This document shows positions 24,201 through 35,199 of a DNA stretch of 64,000 bases, piece by piece. Position numbers and translations under genes: made by a program. Position 1 is the first letter of the stretch; the number at the start of each line of letters is the position of its first letter. A model generated the notes under the pieces. It had not been told where the DNA came from. It ran no database searches and was given only the letters and a program-made list of their open reading frames with translations. The stretch comes from Struthio camelus. Lineage: Eukaryota > Chordata > Aves > Struthioniformes > Struthionidae. The stretch spans positions 77,972,088 through 78,036,087 of the forward strand of contig NC_090945.1 of the NCBI RefSeq assembly GCF_040807025.1, in the 5' to 3' direction.

Positions 24201-27200
24201 ATCTTTTTGCAGTCTTTCATATGTGTAAGGGGAAAACAAGTTTTTTTGTGACGGAGGGATAATGTCTGGGAATGAGGCATGGGGTTTAGCTTTTCAGCTT
24301 TCACCTGTGACTTTCCTCCTGTGAGCAACCAGCTTCCTCTCCGTGCTTCGCAAATTGATTTTCTTATCTCCTATTTTACTGTAAGGCTCTTGTTATGTTC
24401 TAGTCACAGCTGACTGCAACACACTTGGTTGTTTTATTTCTTAGCTTTTTTGTACTGTATCAACTGTATCAATGCCAGAAGCCCGGCATTGCAATTTAAT
24501 CAGGCTTCCTGGTTAACCAGGACCCTGTTTGAGCAGGGAAGGTTGGACTAGATGATCTCCAGAGGTCCCTTCCAACCTCAACTGTTCTGTTATTCCTAGT
24601 TTTCTGGCCCCACGGGTTTTTGCACAGCCCACCCAGATGCACCTCCAGTCCTGCAGGCTCCTCAGCTTTTGCCCAGCGTAACCTGAGCGTTTGCCCCATG
24701 CCGTGATGGAAAGCAGGTGTTGTGTCTGGCAAAAGTCCACAGAGATTCGTGGTGCCTTGGGCTCTGGATGTCCTGCTGAAGGCATTTCTGTCTGTGCTGG
24801 GGCAGCCCTTGTCCCCTGCGCACCAGGGCTCAGCAGCTGCTAATGCTCAAGGAGATGCTGCTTTTCCTAGCATATGAAGCCCCAAGAGCCCTCCCCAAGG
24901 GCTAACATCTGCATGGTGCTGGTCGAGGCAGACTCATGCAGTTGACTTTCGCTGAGGTGGCAAACCTGGGTGCTGGCGCCGAGGATGCTCGGAGGCTCCT
25001 TTCTTGCTATACAAGTGTCCTATAGCTCCGGAGATGCCTGCGCTTACTGCGCACGTGATTTTTCCTCATGTTTTTCCCTTGATTAACCTGATATCTGCTG
25101 CGTCTGTTGGGGTTACCTTATTTCTCTCCACATCTCCAAGTGCTTTAAAGATATGGATCAATCCCCAGTGAGCAGCTCTGCTGCGACGTGGGAGAGGGCA
25201 CAGCCGAGCCGAGGGCTGGGTGGCTGCTGCTGCCGAGGAGGAAGGAAGGGGAAGCAGTGGCTGGATTTACGTGCGCCGGAGGAGGGGTGGGGGAGGCAAG
25301 AAGGAAGGTTGAGGTGGGAAGGGAAGGGAGTGGGGTTATCTTGCGGGGCACAGCATGTGCGTGGCCATCACCATGGCAGCTGGCCACGCTGTGCAGGGCT
25401 CTAATTGGGTCGTTGAACGTTTCTGCGGCGTTTGGAGAATGCAACGTCCCCTGAGCTTTGAGCAGCTCCGGCTCATGCCAGCCCTGCATTGGTTTGCTTT
25501 AAGCAAAGCGTTTGCTATGTTTCCAATTGACTTTCCAGAAATCTCACTCAGCCTTGGGGTTTCCAAAGGAATTAAAGAGCACGTCCGTGTTTTCCACCAA
25601 AGCATCCCGTGGTACGTTAACAGATTCGTACACACGTACTCCTTGTTGGTGGGGATCTGGCTCTATAGGTGACGAATGCGATAGCTTTCCTCCTCCTCTG
25701 CCTTCCCTGTTTTTCTCCCATCCTCCCCAAGGTCTAGCACATTGCATCCCCTTTCGCACAGTCCCTAATATTTCGGGTCAGGACTCTCACGCATCAGTGC
25801 CGATGGGTTTGGCTCCTTTTTTTTGACCATTAAGTGACCTGACTTTCAACAAGGGAGCAGCTCCTTTTAAAACTGACAACAGGTGCTGAACATCAAGCAC
25901 CTTTCCAACGTGTGGGTTTAAGAGCCTGACTTGAAACCAAAATTTTAAAACTTTGTTACAATGAGTTTTTCATAGCCAGAACTTCAGTGTCAGAAACCTG
26001 TAACTTTCCGCAGAGCCCGTATTGCGTACAGGACGTCGCTGGCATTAACAACACAGAAAACTTCATTTTTTCACTGGACCTTTAACATTCAGGCAAGTTC
26101 CAGCTGTTGTTCTTCTGCCTGAACTCCTTCATTGTAATTACTCTATTTCTAGACTTAGTGAAACAAAGAGCTATGTTCTGCTGTCTCCTCTGAAGCGGCT
26201 AAACAGAATAGAAGCTGCAATGACCTAAAATAGCACTAACCCTCTTTTCAATTCTCTTCCCAGTTTTCGGAGGAGCACCACATGCTCTCCCTGCCCACCT
26301 GGCTCTTACGCTAACGAGTCTGGGGCTGCAGCCTGCAGAGCCTGCCAGAGAGGTAGGTTTGGATTTGTATTCAATCCAAACACGTTTTCATCAGAATACA
26401 CGATGCTTTTGCCATAGCTAGATGCAATTGCCAGGTAACTTAAAAGCGCTGAAGAGTAAACAGGTTATTTTGTTTGGGCCAAAAATAGCGTAGTAGATCC
26501 CTTCCCATTCCGTTATTGACGTTTTTATTAAAAAGGAGAGAACTGATCTCACACCTAGTCGTGTTCCCCCTTGCAATAAGCTAATACTAATGGTACAATC
26601 GAAGTCCATTGCAGAAAGTCAGGAAAGAAATGTTCCAAGGTTCAGTTGTAGCATAAAGCGGGGGGTGGGGGGAGAGGAGAGTAGCGTTTCCCATGTTTTC
26701 AATGATAAAAAGTTAGTTAACACATCTTGTTTTGGTTAGTCTATCTTCCACAGTCTGAGGATTGAGCATAACGTTCTCCTTCCTCCCCAGCCATTAAAGG
26801 CCGGGGGTTTTCGGCTCGGCGAGCCGTCTTGTGCACCTCCTTACAGGCGGTATGAGCCTCGTACGCTGCGTTCCCAGACGGTGTAACAACACGCTCAAAA
26901 CAGACCAGCGTTTACTTATGCAAAAGCCTAATTAGCACATGCCACACGGCAGCTCTTCTGTACACAAATTAAGCGCTGCTTGCACAGGCACAACTGTTCT
27001 TTTGAAAATCCTCCCACCCAACGGGTTGGCTGATGGCTAAATCTTTGTCTGTCGTTGGCTAAGTCTGGGAGGAAAAAGCGTTCAGACAGCAGTCGGAGAC
27101 TCTCCTGGGTGGCAGTGATGCAGCGTGCCACTTCCTCCGCTCCGCGGATTCAGACGCTGCCCGTTGGACCGCAGAGGAGCCACGAGGGGGGCTCGTTAAT

Positions 27201-30200
27201 CATGCCTTCATAAATTAATGAGTTGCTTTCTGCTGGCAGGGTGAGGGAGGTTGCTCTATTTTCTTCCTGCTCAGCGGTGGGGCATGGCGCTTGTTCCAAA
27301 TTTGGGCCAGTGTCAAGGGTGCCTGGCAAATCTTGTTGCCCACCCCACTTCCAGCTCCTCTCCGAATGCAGACGCCCTAATCCTGTCCCCTCCCCATGGT
27401 GCCGTGATGAATTGGGCACCCTCCCAAAGCCGCGTGCCCACCTGCCCTCCAGGGTGGTGGTGTGCAGCGTTTAGCGGTTCCCAGTCCTGTGCAGGGACGC
27501 GTGAGCCTGGTCTGTCCCGGCCCTGTGGCCGGCTGTGATGATGTCTCGATGTGCTTTGGGGAAGGGTCTGCGCGTGCCCATGGGCTCTGCGCGCTCCTGC
27601 CCTTCGTGGTCCTGGCGACGCAGCGAGGGGTAAGAAGGCAAAGAGCAGGTTGCTGCAGCGAGCAGAGCTGCTCCCGTTTACGAGCCTTGCGCCCTTCCCC
27701 CTGGGGGACAAGGGTGCCCCCAGACTTCTCGATGGGGGGAAAAGGGTGCTCGGGTCCTGCCAGGGCTGGGGTGACCGAGGGGTCTCCCCTGGCTGGAGCA
27801 GAAATGGCAGCCACAGCTGAGTTAAGCCAGGAGGTAGCACAGGGATCACAGATTTGAGCCTAATTCCAGTTTACTCTGTGGAGAGGAGCCTCCATCCTTG
27901 GTTTACAGCTCTCCTGAACTACCGGTTCCTTTTCTTGCTATGTAGAAAACATCCCGCATGTAGCTTTTATCGGGGTGGAAGGGAACTGCCCGCTCACGAC
28001 AGCGGCAGGTACCTCATTGTCCTCCTCTTTCTCCCAACAACTTCCACCCCAGTCCCTGTGTCTTCACTAAGTAAATACAAAATTAAAAACCACCCACTCT
28101 CCCCATAGGGTCTGCACGTGGCCTTCCGTGCTGGGAGAGCTGATGGTCGGCCTCCCTGGCGGCGTTCAGGGAGTGAGCAGGAGCACCAGGGGTTGCTGCC
28201 GGAGCCCTCTGCCCTTCCCATCAGCATGGCAGAGGTCCCTGGGACACTTTTATTGCTCCTTCAGGGCCTTCGGCGAACGGGAAAAAACAAACGTCCCGAA
28301 TGGGCCCCTGAAACGCCACCCTAAATCTGAGTGTTAATTTGGTTGCTTGTAAAACGGCAATCAGCAAATAACTAATAGTGTGGAGGGAAGATCCTGAAAA
28401 CTTACTCTTCTTTTTCTCAGGGTATTTCAGCGCCCAGCAAAATGCAGCTTTCTGCCTGCCTTGCCTGCCTGGATCATTTTGCAAGTAAGAAATCCACATG
28501 GGACCTCAGAGGTCTGTGGGCTGGAGAGGGATATTTTCCTCCTGGTAGCAGTCACTGAGCTGAAAAGATCCGTTTTACTGGCAAAAGGAAGGTTACTGCG
28601 ACTTTCCAGCTGAATAGCTATCACTGCCGAGCCCTGGGGAGAGGGGGTCGGGCAGTGGGGGAGAAGATCCCGACACATACAGCGTTGCATGAACGAAGAG
28701 TGACTTTTAGGCTCGTTAGCCTGTGTGTGTTTTGGGATCAGTCGCACCACCGACCCCTGTACCTGTGCCGGAGGCTGGTTGGGTACGGAGGCAGCCCAGG
28801 TGCTATGCAGCAGTTGCAGCTCAGAGCCAGCCTCAGAAACCTTCCCGTGCCCACGCTGCTACATGGCACGGCGGTTGCCCTAAACAGGCTAACACTGGAT
28901 ACGGGTATGGCTGGGAGTCACTCTGGGTCTTCTAGTTTTGGGTTTAGCTGATAGTTTGTTTATCAACAGGATAAACAGATGTGTCAGGGTGTGCAGAAAG
29001 CAGTAGCTAAACTCTCCTGGCTGCAGTCATCTTCGTGATGGAGGAGAAGGTGCCTCCCAGCCAGTGGGGGTACCTAGAGGTGAGTCTGCACCCTGCTATG
29101 GTAAGGCTGCCTGTGCTAAGGGTGCAGATTTTAAATTCAAAGTAGATTAGCTAACTCATGAATATTTATCCTCCTTCTGACCTTACCTGGAGCTTGCCTG
29201 TGCCACAATGGATCTCTGCTGAACCACGGTGAAACTGCTACAAAGCCATACTCCAGGGCTTATGCAACTGCGTTGTGTGTCCATCTCTCCTAACTAACTT
29301 TAGCATCCGTTGACCAGTTCCAGTCAAGTTTGCTAAGGGATAGGAACTTCAGAGATACCATGCAACTAAAGGGAGGACAGAAATGCCATCATGTGCTCAA
29401 CCCTGATAGTTATGGGAGAAAGCACACTGGAGAGAGACCTCATGGATGACCACAAAATGGCAGAGGCTTATCTCCTGGTAGACACCAGAGAACTGAGCCT
29501 CAGCGTATGCATAAATAAATAAATAAGTGTATATATAAATAAGTGGGCTTTGGTAGGTTGGGTTCGTCTCAGAGCTGCTTGCCATACTGCTTTGTCTCTC
29601 CTCTCTCCCCAGCACCACCAGCTGCACCGTGTGTCTGGCTTGCCCTGGTGGGAAGGAGGCTCTTCGCGAGGCATCCGAGGAGTGCACACCTTGCCTCCCA
29701 GGTAACGAATGTAGGGTGGGGGACCACGATAGCCTAGCTGAGCACACACCACTTCAACACCAGAGCCTGCAGAAGGGCTGATTTACGTCCGAGGCTCCTC
29801 AGACGTGAACGCCCCACTGACATCTGCAGAGCAAACCGTTGCCATCATAGTGATGGCAAAGCACTGGCAGTTTTTGGTCCCTCCTAGCTCTCCAGGGCCT
29901 GCTGCTGGAGTCACTGTCAGCTGAGGGCCTGTTTGCCTGCGGCTGCAGGGTTTGTTGCCGTGGACTCAAAATGCTTCTGAGGCCACAGCTGCGCTAGGTC
30001 TTCCTGCCAGCGTGGTTAACTTCCTCTGAGGAACGCCCTTTGTCTGTGGGACAGGGCTGTCGGGAGCCCAGGGTAGATACCGCTCTAGGAACTGTGTTTT
30101 TGCCAGTGGTGTTTGCTTTGCTGATGAAACCAGATGTGTTAGCGCTGCAGGAGTGCTTGCAGAGGTGGGGGACTGGCGTGTGCTCTGCACGGCCACGGCT

Positions 30201-33200
30201 CCTGGGCAAGGCATAGTCTGAGGCTGGGAAACAGCTGGGGTGAAGGGGGGACTTGGTGAGGGGAAAATGAGGAACTGACTTGTTTCTTTGCTGTCTTAAA
30301 TAACATCACCCTGCACACGGTGAGGCAGTGAGACGGCAGCATGATCCAGCCACCCACACAACTGCTGATGTGGAGCCTCCCCTCTAGAAAGAGTTTTTGT
30401 AGTCAAGTTGTCTTTTAAACATGCAGAAAAGCATTAATCACCCTGAGACCCACAGCTTTAGTGACCCATCTTCCTTGCAAAGAGGTGAGAACTAAGCTGG
30501 GCTTTAAACTTCACTCAGCACGTTTCAAACAGCTCGAAAGCGTTTGAATCCAGAATTAGAGAGGATGAAATATTTTGTTGACCTCCATCTCCAACCTTCC
30601 CTCTGTTTTAGAACCACAGCTCAGTACTAAACCCACCTCCCAGTACTGAACGTACCTACTGACTACCCACCTACGCCAACTTGCTCTATTCACCAGATCT
30701 GAAACCACACAGTAGTATTTCTTCCCTTGCACTTTCCTGCCCCTTTGCCTCTGAGCAAGGACCAAATTCCACGTTCAGGTTTTGTGATGCACGTGAAGTA
30801 TTTGATGGTCTTTCTCCACGTGACTTTAAAAGACAGATGGTCCATATGCAATTGCAAAGGCCCCAGGGTCTAGCCCCACATTGTAATGTTGTGCTTATTT
30901 GCTGTTTAGGTATGTTCAAAGGTCCCAGCGACAACAGATGCAAGCTCTGCAAGGCGGGAGAATACCAATTACAGCAAGGCAAGGAAAGCTGTGACCTATG
31001 CCCAGAAAATCACTACTGTCCTGTGAGTCTCCATTAGCTGATTTGACAGCCTGGATTAAAAAATATAGCTGTCCTGTAACAAGTTAAATATACTTTAATT
31101 AACACCATTTTCATCTAAACCTGTTTTCTTTTCTTAACTACATAGAGGGAATGGTTAAAATTGTGATAGCAGGAGTTGGGCTTTGTTCTGCACATCAAGC
31201 TTCGCAGTGAGCCGTCAGGGGAAGGTTAGATGATGGTTTATCCATTAGCTAGGCTATTTGGTGCATGGACATGCTGTATATGGAGCCCTGCTGCTATTCT
31301 TACTCTGAATAACACCACAGGTGAAGACAGGCTGACCATTTCTTGGTTATTTTTCTTCTCTTTTTCAATGCTGAAGTGTTACCTCCCGGCAATACCAGTG
31401 ATGCTGTCCGCAAAGGTGCTCACGCACCTCTCTCGTGCCCGCAGCCCTCTCCCAAGGTGGTACTGGCACTGTTTGAAGGCTAATCCCTGCTCCAATGGGG
31501 GAAGGTAGTCATGGAGCCCAGCTACACATCTAAAACCCTTGGTCTCAGCACAGCCCTCAGCTCTGCATGCAGCAACCCTGGCTCCACTCGTTTGCTGGAG
31601 CGAGGGATAACGTCGCCCAGCTCTAGTCCCCAGCCAGGTTACAGGCAGATCCACCTCGGCTCAGGAGGGTGAGGGGGGGAAAAAGAAAAGTAGCAGTAGC
31701 ACCAGCACCTAAAAGTGCTGATACTGTAAGGTTGCTGTTTGCCAGACTGCTGCGGTAGCAGCCCATCTCTAGTCCTGCCTCTGCCCTGTCTCGGTTCTCC
31801 AAGACCTTCATGTGGGAAGTCACTCCTAAGATCTCCCTTCTGAGACAGCAAGGCAGAGGGTACTTCATAAAGCAGTCTTTCCCAGCATGTATCTGCCCTG
31901 CCCCCAGCTCAAAGAGGCTTTTATCAGACTATGCTTACTGCAGAGGCAGTGCTTGATTTATTGCAGTCTTCACTGTCCAAGTAACTCTCTTTTTCTTTTG
32001 GGTAGAGCCCGGATGTGAACCCAGTCAAGTGCCCTGCTGACGCCTTCTGCCCCGCTGGCAGTGCCGAGCCTGAGTATTGCATGGAGGTGTTTTTTTACAA
32101 GGCAGGAGACTCATGCCAGCTGGCCCCTCTGATCATCCTCCTGGCTGTTTTTGCAGCAGGTGAGTGTCCGTCTTTGCTGTGCTCTGGTAAAACCAGCCAC
32201 CCCTCTGAAATCTGCATTTCTAATGATGGATTCTTTGAATATTTGATCTATTATGACGTCATTGCTTCTCTCCTGGAAATGGCTGGAGATCTCTAATTCA
32301 TCTCAGTTGCCCTGTCTTGGTTAAGTTTTCCCATATTCTTACCTTACTGCCCAAAAGCACAGTGAAGTATGGTGTCACAAATATAAAGACAATGTTGGAG
32401 TCAGACCTTAATAACATGGTTAACTGGTCAAATTTGGTTTAAAAGAACGTGTGGGACATGTCTGTAAATGCTGTAAAGAAATATACGACCTGTGAGATGA
32501 ATTAGCCTGCAGACTCAGGCCTATCGAGGAATTGGATCTAACAGTTCAAAAGCGGCTCAAACAGAGACACTACAGTTAGGCATGATGCATCAGCTAGGTC
32601 TGTGGCTGCTGTGAAGGCCTAGCTATAAGAATACTGGAGTACAAGTGCGTTAAAATGTGACATGCTGTTACTTTGCTGCAGTGAACTTAGGAATCGTGGC
32701 ACCCCAGCAAGTTTTGGTTAAACCTATATCTCAAGATGTCAACCTCAGCTCGGTCTAGAGTGTATTGGGTTGCCCCAAAGGTATATGTGGAGTATCTTGC
32801 CTGCCCCAAAGTAGGAAAACAGACAACTTCCTATCACTGATGAGGCTTCAAAGGGAAGGCCAAAGGAAATGTGCTACAGAAACATCTTGAGATGTTCCAG
32901 ATTACTTGCGATATTCCAAATACTTATTTAAAGATGAGGCAGCTGGGGGGTACAGGCTATCAGGTCTCTTCCTGCCCTATGTGTTACATGCAGCTCATGC
33001 AGCACCTGCAACAAATGTTTGGGCAGCTGCTGGTGTCCCCTGTGAGAAGGAGATGCAAAGACAACAGGTTCTCTGTGCCTCGTTATTGCTCTTTCTTGTA
33101 CCTGACTCTTCCTGGATGGAGCAAACACCCTCATTGCTAGAGGGAGGATTAGCTCATGGCAAACTCTCACAGCAGAGCCTCTTGGAGTGGGTGTTGTCAG

Positions 33201-35199
33201 CCTGTGTGGTGCTGGTTGTGTTGAGGCAATGGTGCACCCTGTAACCAACAGCTTTCTCGCACAGAATGAAAGACATCTGCACAGACTCACCAGGTGGGGC
33301 ACCCCCAATCCAAGATGATACTTGCTATAAAATTGGTTCATTAGTGAAAAGGCTAGAAGCCAACAGGCAGATGAGCTTCTCTACAAGGAGATTCCGTGGT
33401 GAATACCGATTCCAAAACAATGAATATGCAGCATTTGGAGTTTCAGTAGAGGGGGGGGAAAAAGATTTCTGTAGTTTTTAAACAAAGTCTGGGAGTAGGT
33501 TCGACCAAAGCTAACAATTATGATGCACACCAGCAACTTTTACTGCTATGGGTGGTGAAAAGGGCAGAAGTGCAAGCTGGGAAGAAAGATATTTAAACCA
33601 GGACAGATCTCCTATGCACAGGTACCAAAGTGGTATTACTGGGGGATTTGTTTGTTAGCAGCTCTCCTGACACCAGGCTTCCATCTCCTCCAGATAGTCT
33701 AAGGGATTAAGGACAGATATCCATGAGCTTGTGCTCAACAGTTCTGCACCTCTTTTCCCTCTGCCTCCTGAACAGTGGCTGTCTGTGCCAGGCTCAATGT
33801 TGTCAAAAGGCAAAGGGAAGATAAGAGAGGCAAACCTGTTATTCCCTGCAATTAAGAGGAACGAGGGCAAAGCTGCTTCTCCGGTAACGAATCAGCATTA
33901 GCTGCTGTCATCAAAATCCTCTCTTGACATTGACGACTATATGGATACATAAGAGGAGAAAGGACAGTAGGGAGTCTGGAGGAGGAGCTACAGCTTTAGC
34001 AACCCTGATCAACTGCTCTTCCTCAGACAACTGAAGTGTTGTCAGGGTAAGAGCTTCCAAGGGTTATTCTCACAAGACATGACTAGAACCATGTGAAAGT
34101 TTATCCACTTTTGCAAAGCTATATTCCAAAAATCTGCCAAGACAGGTATCAGAAAAAGTGGATTAAAATGAGCTGTACGAAAAGCCTACGTAACCAGCAT
34201 TTCCGATAGCCAAGTCTGAGCGTCAGAAAACAACGTTTCTTAGCTAAGTCCTGCATATCAAAGTTTGCTAAGAAGAGGAGTAAAAGAAACAGCCCATGCT
34301 TACGAGAACCAGCGAGTAAGTATTTTGTAAGAGTTCAGAGATCAAATTCACGGCTGATATAACAGATCAATTGTTTACCATGAGATTGTCTGCTCTCGCA
34401 ATCTAAATCTGGACATATTTGTCTGGACATATTGCATTACAATGACAGATTTGTGCTATTCCGTTAAGATCAATTTTCTCTGATTATGCTTATGCCAGAA
34501 AAATAGCAACACAAAAAGTCACAGTACTTGATATTTGTCAATTATTTCCATGCCTATGCCCCACCTAAAAGTAATTTTTTCTGACAGTCCTCATCTCAGT
34601 CTAGACTCAAAGTTAATCTAGGTCAGTTACTTCATTATAAGGCTTCATTATAAGGCACTGTGCAGAGCAAACTAATTTCTCAGTAAGATCCTTCAGTAGA
34701 ATAGCACAAATGCAAGTCGTCTGCAATTGATGAAGATGTCTGACAGAAAATAATAGTTCAACAGAGCAAAGAATAAACAGGGAGGGAAGTAACAGAGCAC
34801 AAAGGCAAGTAACTGAATTATTTCATTAAAACCTGCTCTTCTCAACAGCTTTCAGAGTAAAGCTGAAATGCCAAAGTTGAGTAGTATTAAAGCTATCCAA
34901 AACTTTTCTGTGCACAATATATAGGAAAATAAAACTTCATTTTACTGAAAGAAAATTGGTAAATCTTCAATCAAGAAGTCCTAGAGCAAACACCACCTGC
35001 TATTTTACCTTCCCACCTGAAGGTAATTATCCTTCCTTACGTTCCAGGTGGACTCCTTGTTGTCTTGCTGATAATTCTGAAGAGAAGGCAAGAACGTAGG
35101 AAGAAATCTTTGAAGTCCCTACTCTTACCAAAAGGATCAGGACAACACACAACGTATGGTGTAACGGAGCACACAGAACCAGTATACGCTGGTTGGTAG
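18205..35199 (+). CDS. Unnamed type I membrane protein with mucin stalk and GCC2/GCC3-like cysteine modules (9 exons, 442 aa)
   Basis: Nine exons with GT-AG junctions join in one open frame: 18205-18259, 21871-22347, 23545-23680, 26264-26352, 28421-28484, 29613-29701, 30910-31022, 32006-32159 and 35048-35199. The product starts with a hydrophobic signal peptide (residues 1-23, cleavage plausible after ALS). Next come a Ser/Thr/Pro/Ala-rich stalk (about 24-158) and a cysteine-rich ectodomain (about 158-378) of repeated CxxC-P-x-G-x-(Y/F) units. One transmembrane helix (about 380-403) and a basic tail (404-442) with tyrosines 429 and 439 follow. Three N-glycosylation sequons are present (N162, N240, N274). 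The modules resemble ephrin-receptor-like GCC2/GCC3 repeats of EPH, SCUBE and SVEP1 proteins and, less closely, TNFR repeats. I recognise no death domain, TRAF motif or kinase. A cell-surface receptor or adhesion role is inference. It may already carry a LOC-type annotation. Confidence 0.86.
19454..19488 (+). repeat. A tract after AATAAA, then GA repeat
   Basis: The hexamer AATAAA at 19,454 runs directly into a 20-base A tract (19,457-19,476) followed by GAGAGA. It may be the tail of a retroposed transcript or a simple A-rich expansion. No parent coding sequence is visible upstream. Confidence 0.4.
19960..20530. promoter_or_regulatory. CpG-island-like block in intron 1
   Basis: Dense CpG dinucleotides (several tens by eye in under 600 bases) stand out sharply from AT-rich surroundings. 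Both strands have short open frames here, as expected of GC-rich DNA. It could be an alternative promoter or an enhancer. Confidence 0.5.
20835..21092 (+). repeat. Perfect hexanucleotide repeat (CTTTTT)43
   Basis: 258 bases, 43 uninterrupted copies of CTTTTT, ending at CGCTTGG. The minus strand is pure purine. The tract makes a spurious Phe-Ser open frame. It has mirror symmetry and no interruptions, so length variation is expected. Confidence 0.98.
21871..22347 (+). CDS. Membrane-protein gene exon 2: mucin-like stalk
   Basis: The acceptor is CCCCCCTTAG and the donor GATG/GTAGGA, phase 1 to phase 1. Of 159 residues the first ~135 are mostly Ala, Thr, Ser, Pro and Val, typical of dense O-glycosylation. 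It opens with a 48-base tandem duplication (21,897-21,944 and 21,945-21,992; unit begins TQVP). The end begins the cysteine region (CSRVNVTACEPCSPGTF) with one N-glycosylation sequon. A long antisense open frame over this exon is a composition shadow. Confidence 0.85.
21897..21992 (+). repeat. 48-bp tandem duplication in the mucin exon
   Basis: Two adjacent 16-codon units, TQVPIASTPAPPSATA and TQVPLASTPGSPSATT. They differ at a few bases, so the duplication is not brand new. Confidence 0.9.
22348..23544 (+). other. Intron 2 of the membrane-protein gene
   Basis: A 1.2 kb GT-AG intron. I see no other feature in it. Confidence 0.8.
23545..23680 (+). CDS. Membrane-protein gene exon 3: cysteine modules
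   Basis: The acceptor is CCAATTTAG and the donor ACCAG/GTGAGT, phase 1 to phase 2. It encodes SCSCCSQGSC, DCVPCPVGHYQPLSGQQSC and LPCPQGYYT, classic CxxC-P-x-G-x-Y spacing. Confidence 0.88.
23681..26263 (+). other. Intron 3 of the membrane-protein gene
   Basis: A 2.6 kb GT-AG intron containing a CR1 3' end at about 24,505-24,598. Otherwise it holds only GC-rich open-frame noise. Confidence 0.8.
24505..24598 (+). mobile_element. CR1 LINE 3' end fragment
   Basis: The stretch GGTTGGACTAGATGATCTCC followed by AGAGGTCCCTTCCAACCTCA is the hallmark 3' end of sauropsid CR1 non-LTR retrotransposons. It is 5'-truncated, as most copies are, and lies in the gene's own orientation. Confidence 0.93.
26264..26352 (+). 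CDS. Membrane-protein gene exon 4: cysteine module
   Basis: Acceptor CTCTTCCCAG, donor AGAG/GTAGGT, phase 2 to phase 1. It encodes RRSTTCSPCPPGSYANESG then ACRACQR, one complete module with an N-glycosylation sequon. Confidence 0.88.
26353..28420 (+). other. Intron 4 of the membrane-protein gene
   Basis: A 2.1 kb GT-AG intron. The GC-rich part around 27.2-27.9 kb yields overlapping open frames on both strands without recognisable protein content. Confidence 0.8.
28421..28484 (+). CDS. Membrane-protein gene exon 5: cysteine module
   Basis: Acceptor TTTTTCTCAG, donor GCAA/GTAAGA, phase 1 to phase 2. It encodes GYFSAQQNAAFCLPCLPGSF and a further Cys. The junction with exon 6 creates an NTT sequon. 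Confidence 0.86.
28485..29612 (+). other. Intron 5 of the membrane-protein gene
   Basis: A 1.1 kb GT-AG intron with an (AAAT)n-like stretch near 29,511-29,545. I see nothing else. Confidence 0.8.
29613..29701 (+). CDS. Membrane-protein gene exon 6: cysteine module
   Basis: Acceptor CTCTCCCCAG, donor CCCAG/GTAACG, phase 2 to phase 1. It encodes TTSCTVCLACPGGKEAL then EECTPCLP. Confidence 0.86.
29702..30909 (+). other. Intron 6 of the membrane-protein gene
   Basis: A 1.2 kb GT-AG intron. I see no supported feature. Confidence 0.8.
30910..31022 (+). CDS. Membrane-protein gene exon 7: cysteine module
   Basis: Acceptor GCTGTTTAG, donor CCT/GTGAGT, phase 1 to phase 0. It encodes NRCKLCKAGEYQLQQGKESC then DLCPENHYCP, an almost textbook ephrin-receptor-like repeat. 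Confidence 0.88.
31023..32005 (+). other. Intron 7 of the membrane-protein gene
   Basis: A 1.0 kb GT-AG intron. I see no supported feature. Confidence 0.8.
32006..32159 (+). CDS. Membrane-protein gene exon 8: last cysteines and start of the transmembrane helix
   Basis: The acceptor is TTTGGGTAG and the donor GCAG/GTGAGT, phase 0 to phase 1. It encodes CPADAFCPAGSAEPEYC and then APLIILLAVFAA, the outer half of the membrane helix. Confidence 0.87.
32160..35047 (+). other. Intron 8 of the membrane-protein gene
   Basis: A 2.9 kb GT-AG intron inside the transmembrane-coding region. No gene, and no repeat I can name, is seen in it. Confidence 0.75.
35048..35199 (+). CDS. Membrane-protein gene exon 9: rest of the helix, cytoplasmic tail, stop
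   Basis: The acceptor is TACGTTCCAG. It encodes GGLLVVLLIILKRRQERRKK, a Leu/Lys/Ser linker and the end TTYGVTEHTEPVYAGW, with TAG at 35197-35199. The positive cluster right after the helix supports type I topology. The two tyrosines are the only obvious signalling-type residues. Confidence 0.87.

Noticed and set aside
25145-25489. 114-codon minus-strand frame in intron 3
   Set aside because: Low-complexity GC-rich sequence without family resemblance; several frames are open on both strands.
27313-27857. Overlapping open frames up to 178 codons on both strands
   Set aside because: They lie in a GC-rich part of intron 4, overlap each other in several frames and show no domain or splice continuity.
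33141-33481. Endogenous retrovirus or other named repeat in intron 8
   Set aside because: No LTR ends, primer-binding site or viral motif is recognisable; the sequence looks like ordinary intron.
18205-35199. Calling the new gene a TNFRSF member
   Set aside because: The CxxC spacing with P-x-G-x-(Y/F) fits GCC2/GCC3 ephrin-receptor-like repeats better than canonical TNFR repeats, and the tail has no death domain or TRAF-binding motif that I can see.
35171-35199. ITIM or ITAM in the cytoplasmic tail
   Set aside because: Residues at -2 and +3 of both tyrosines do not fit the ITIM consensus, and the spacing does not fit an ITAM.
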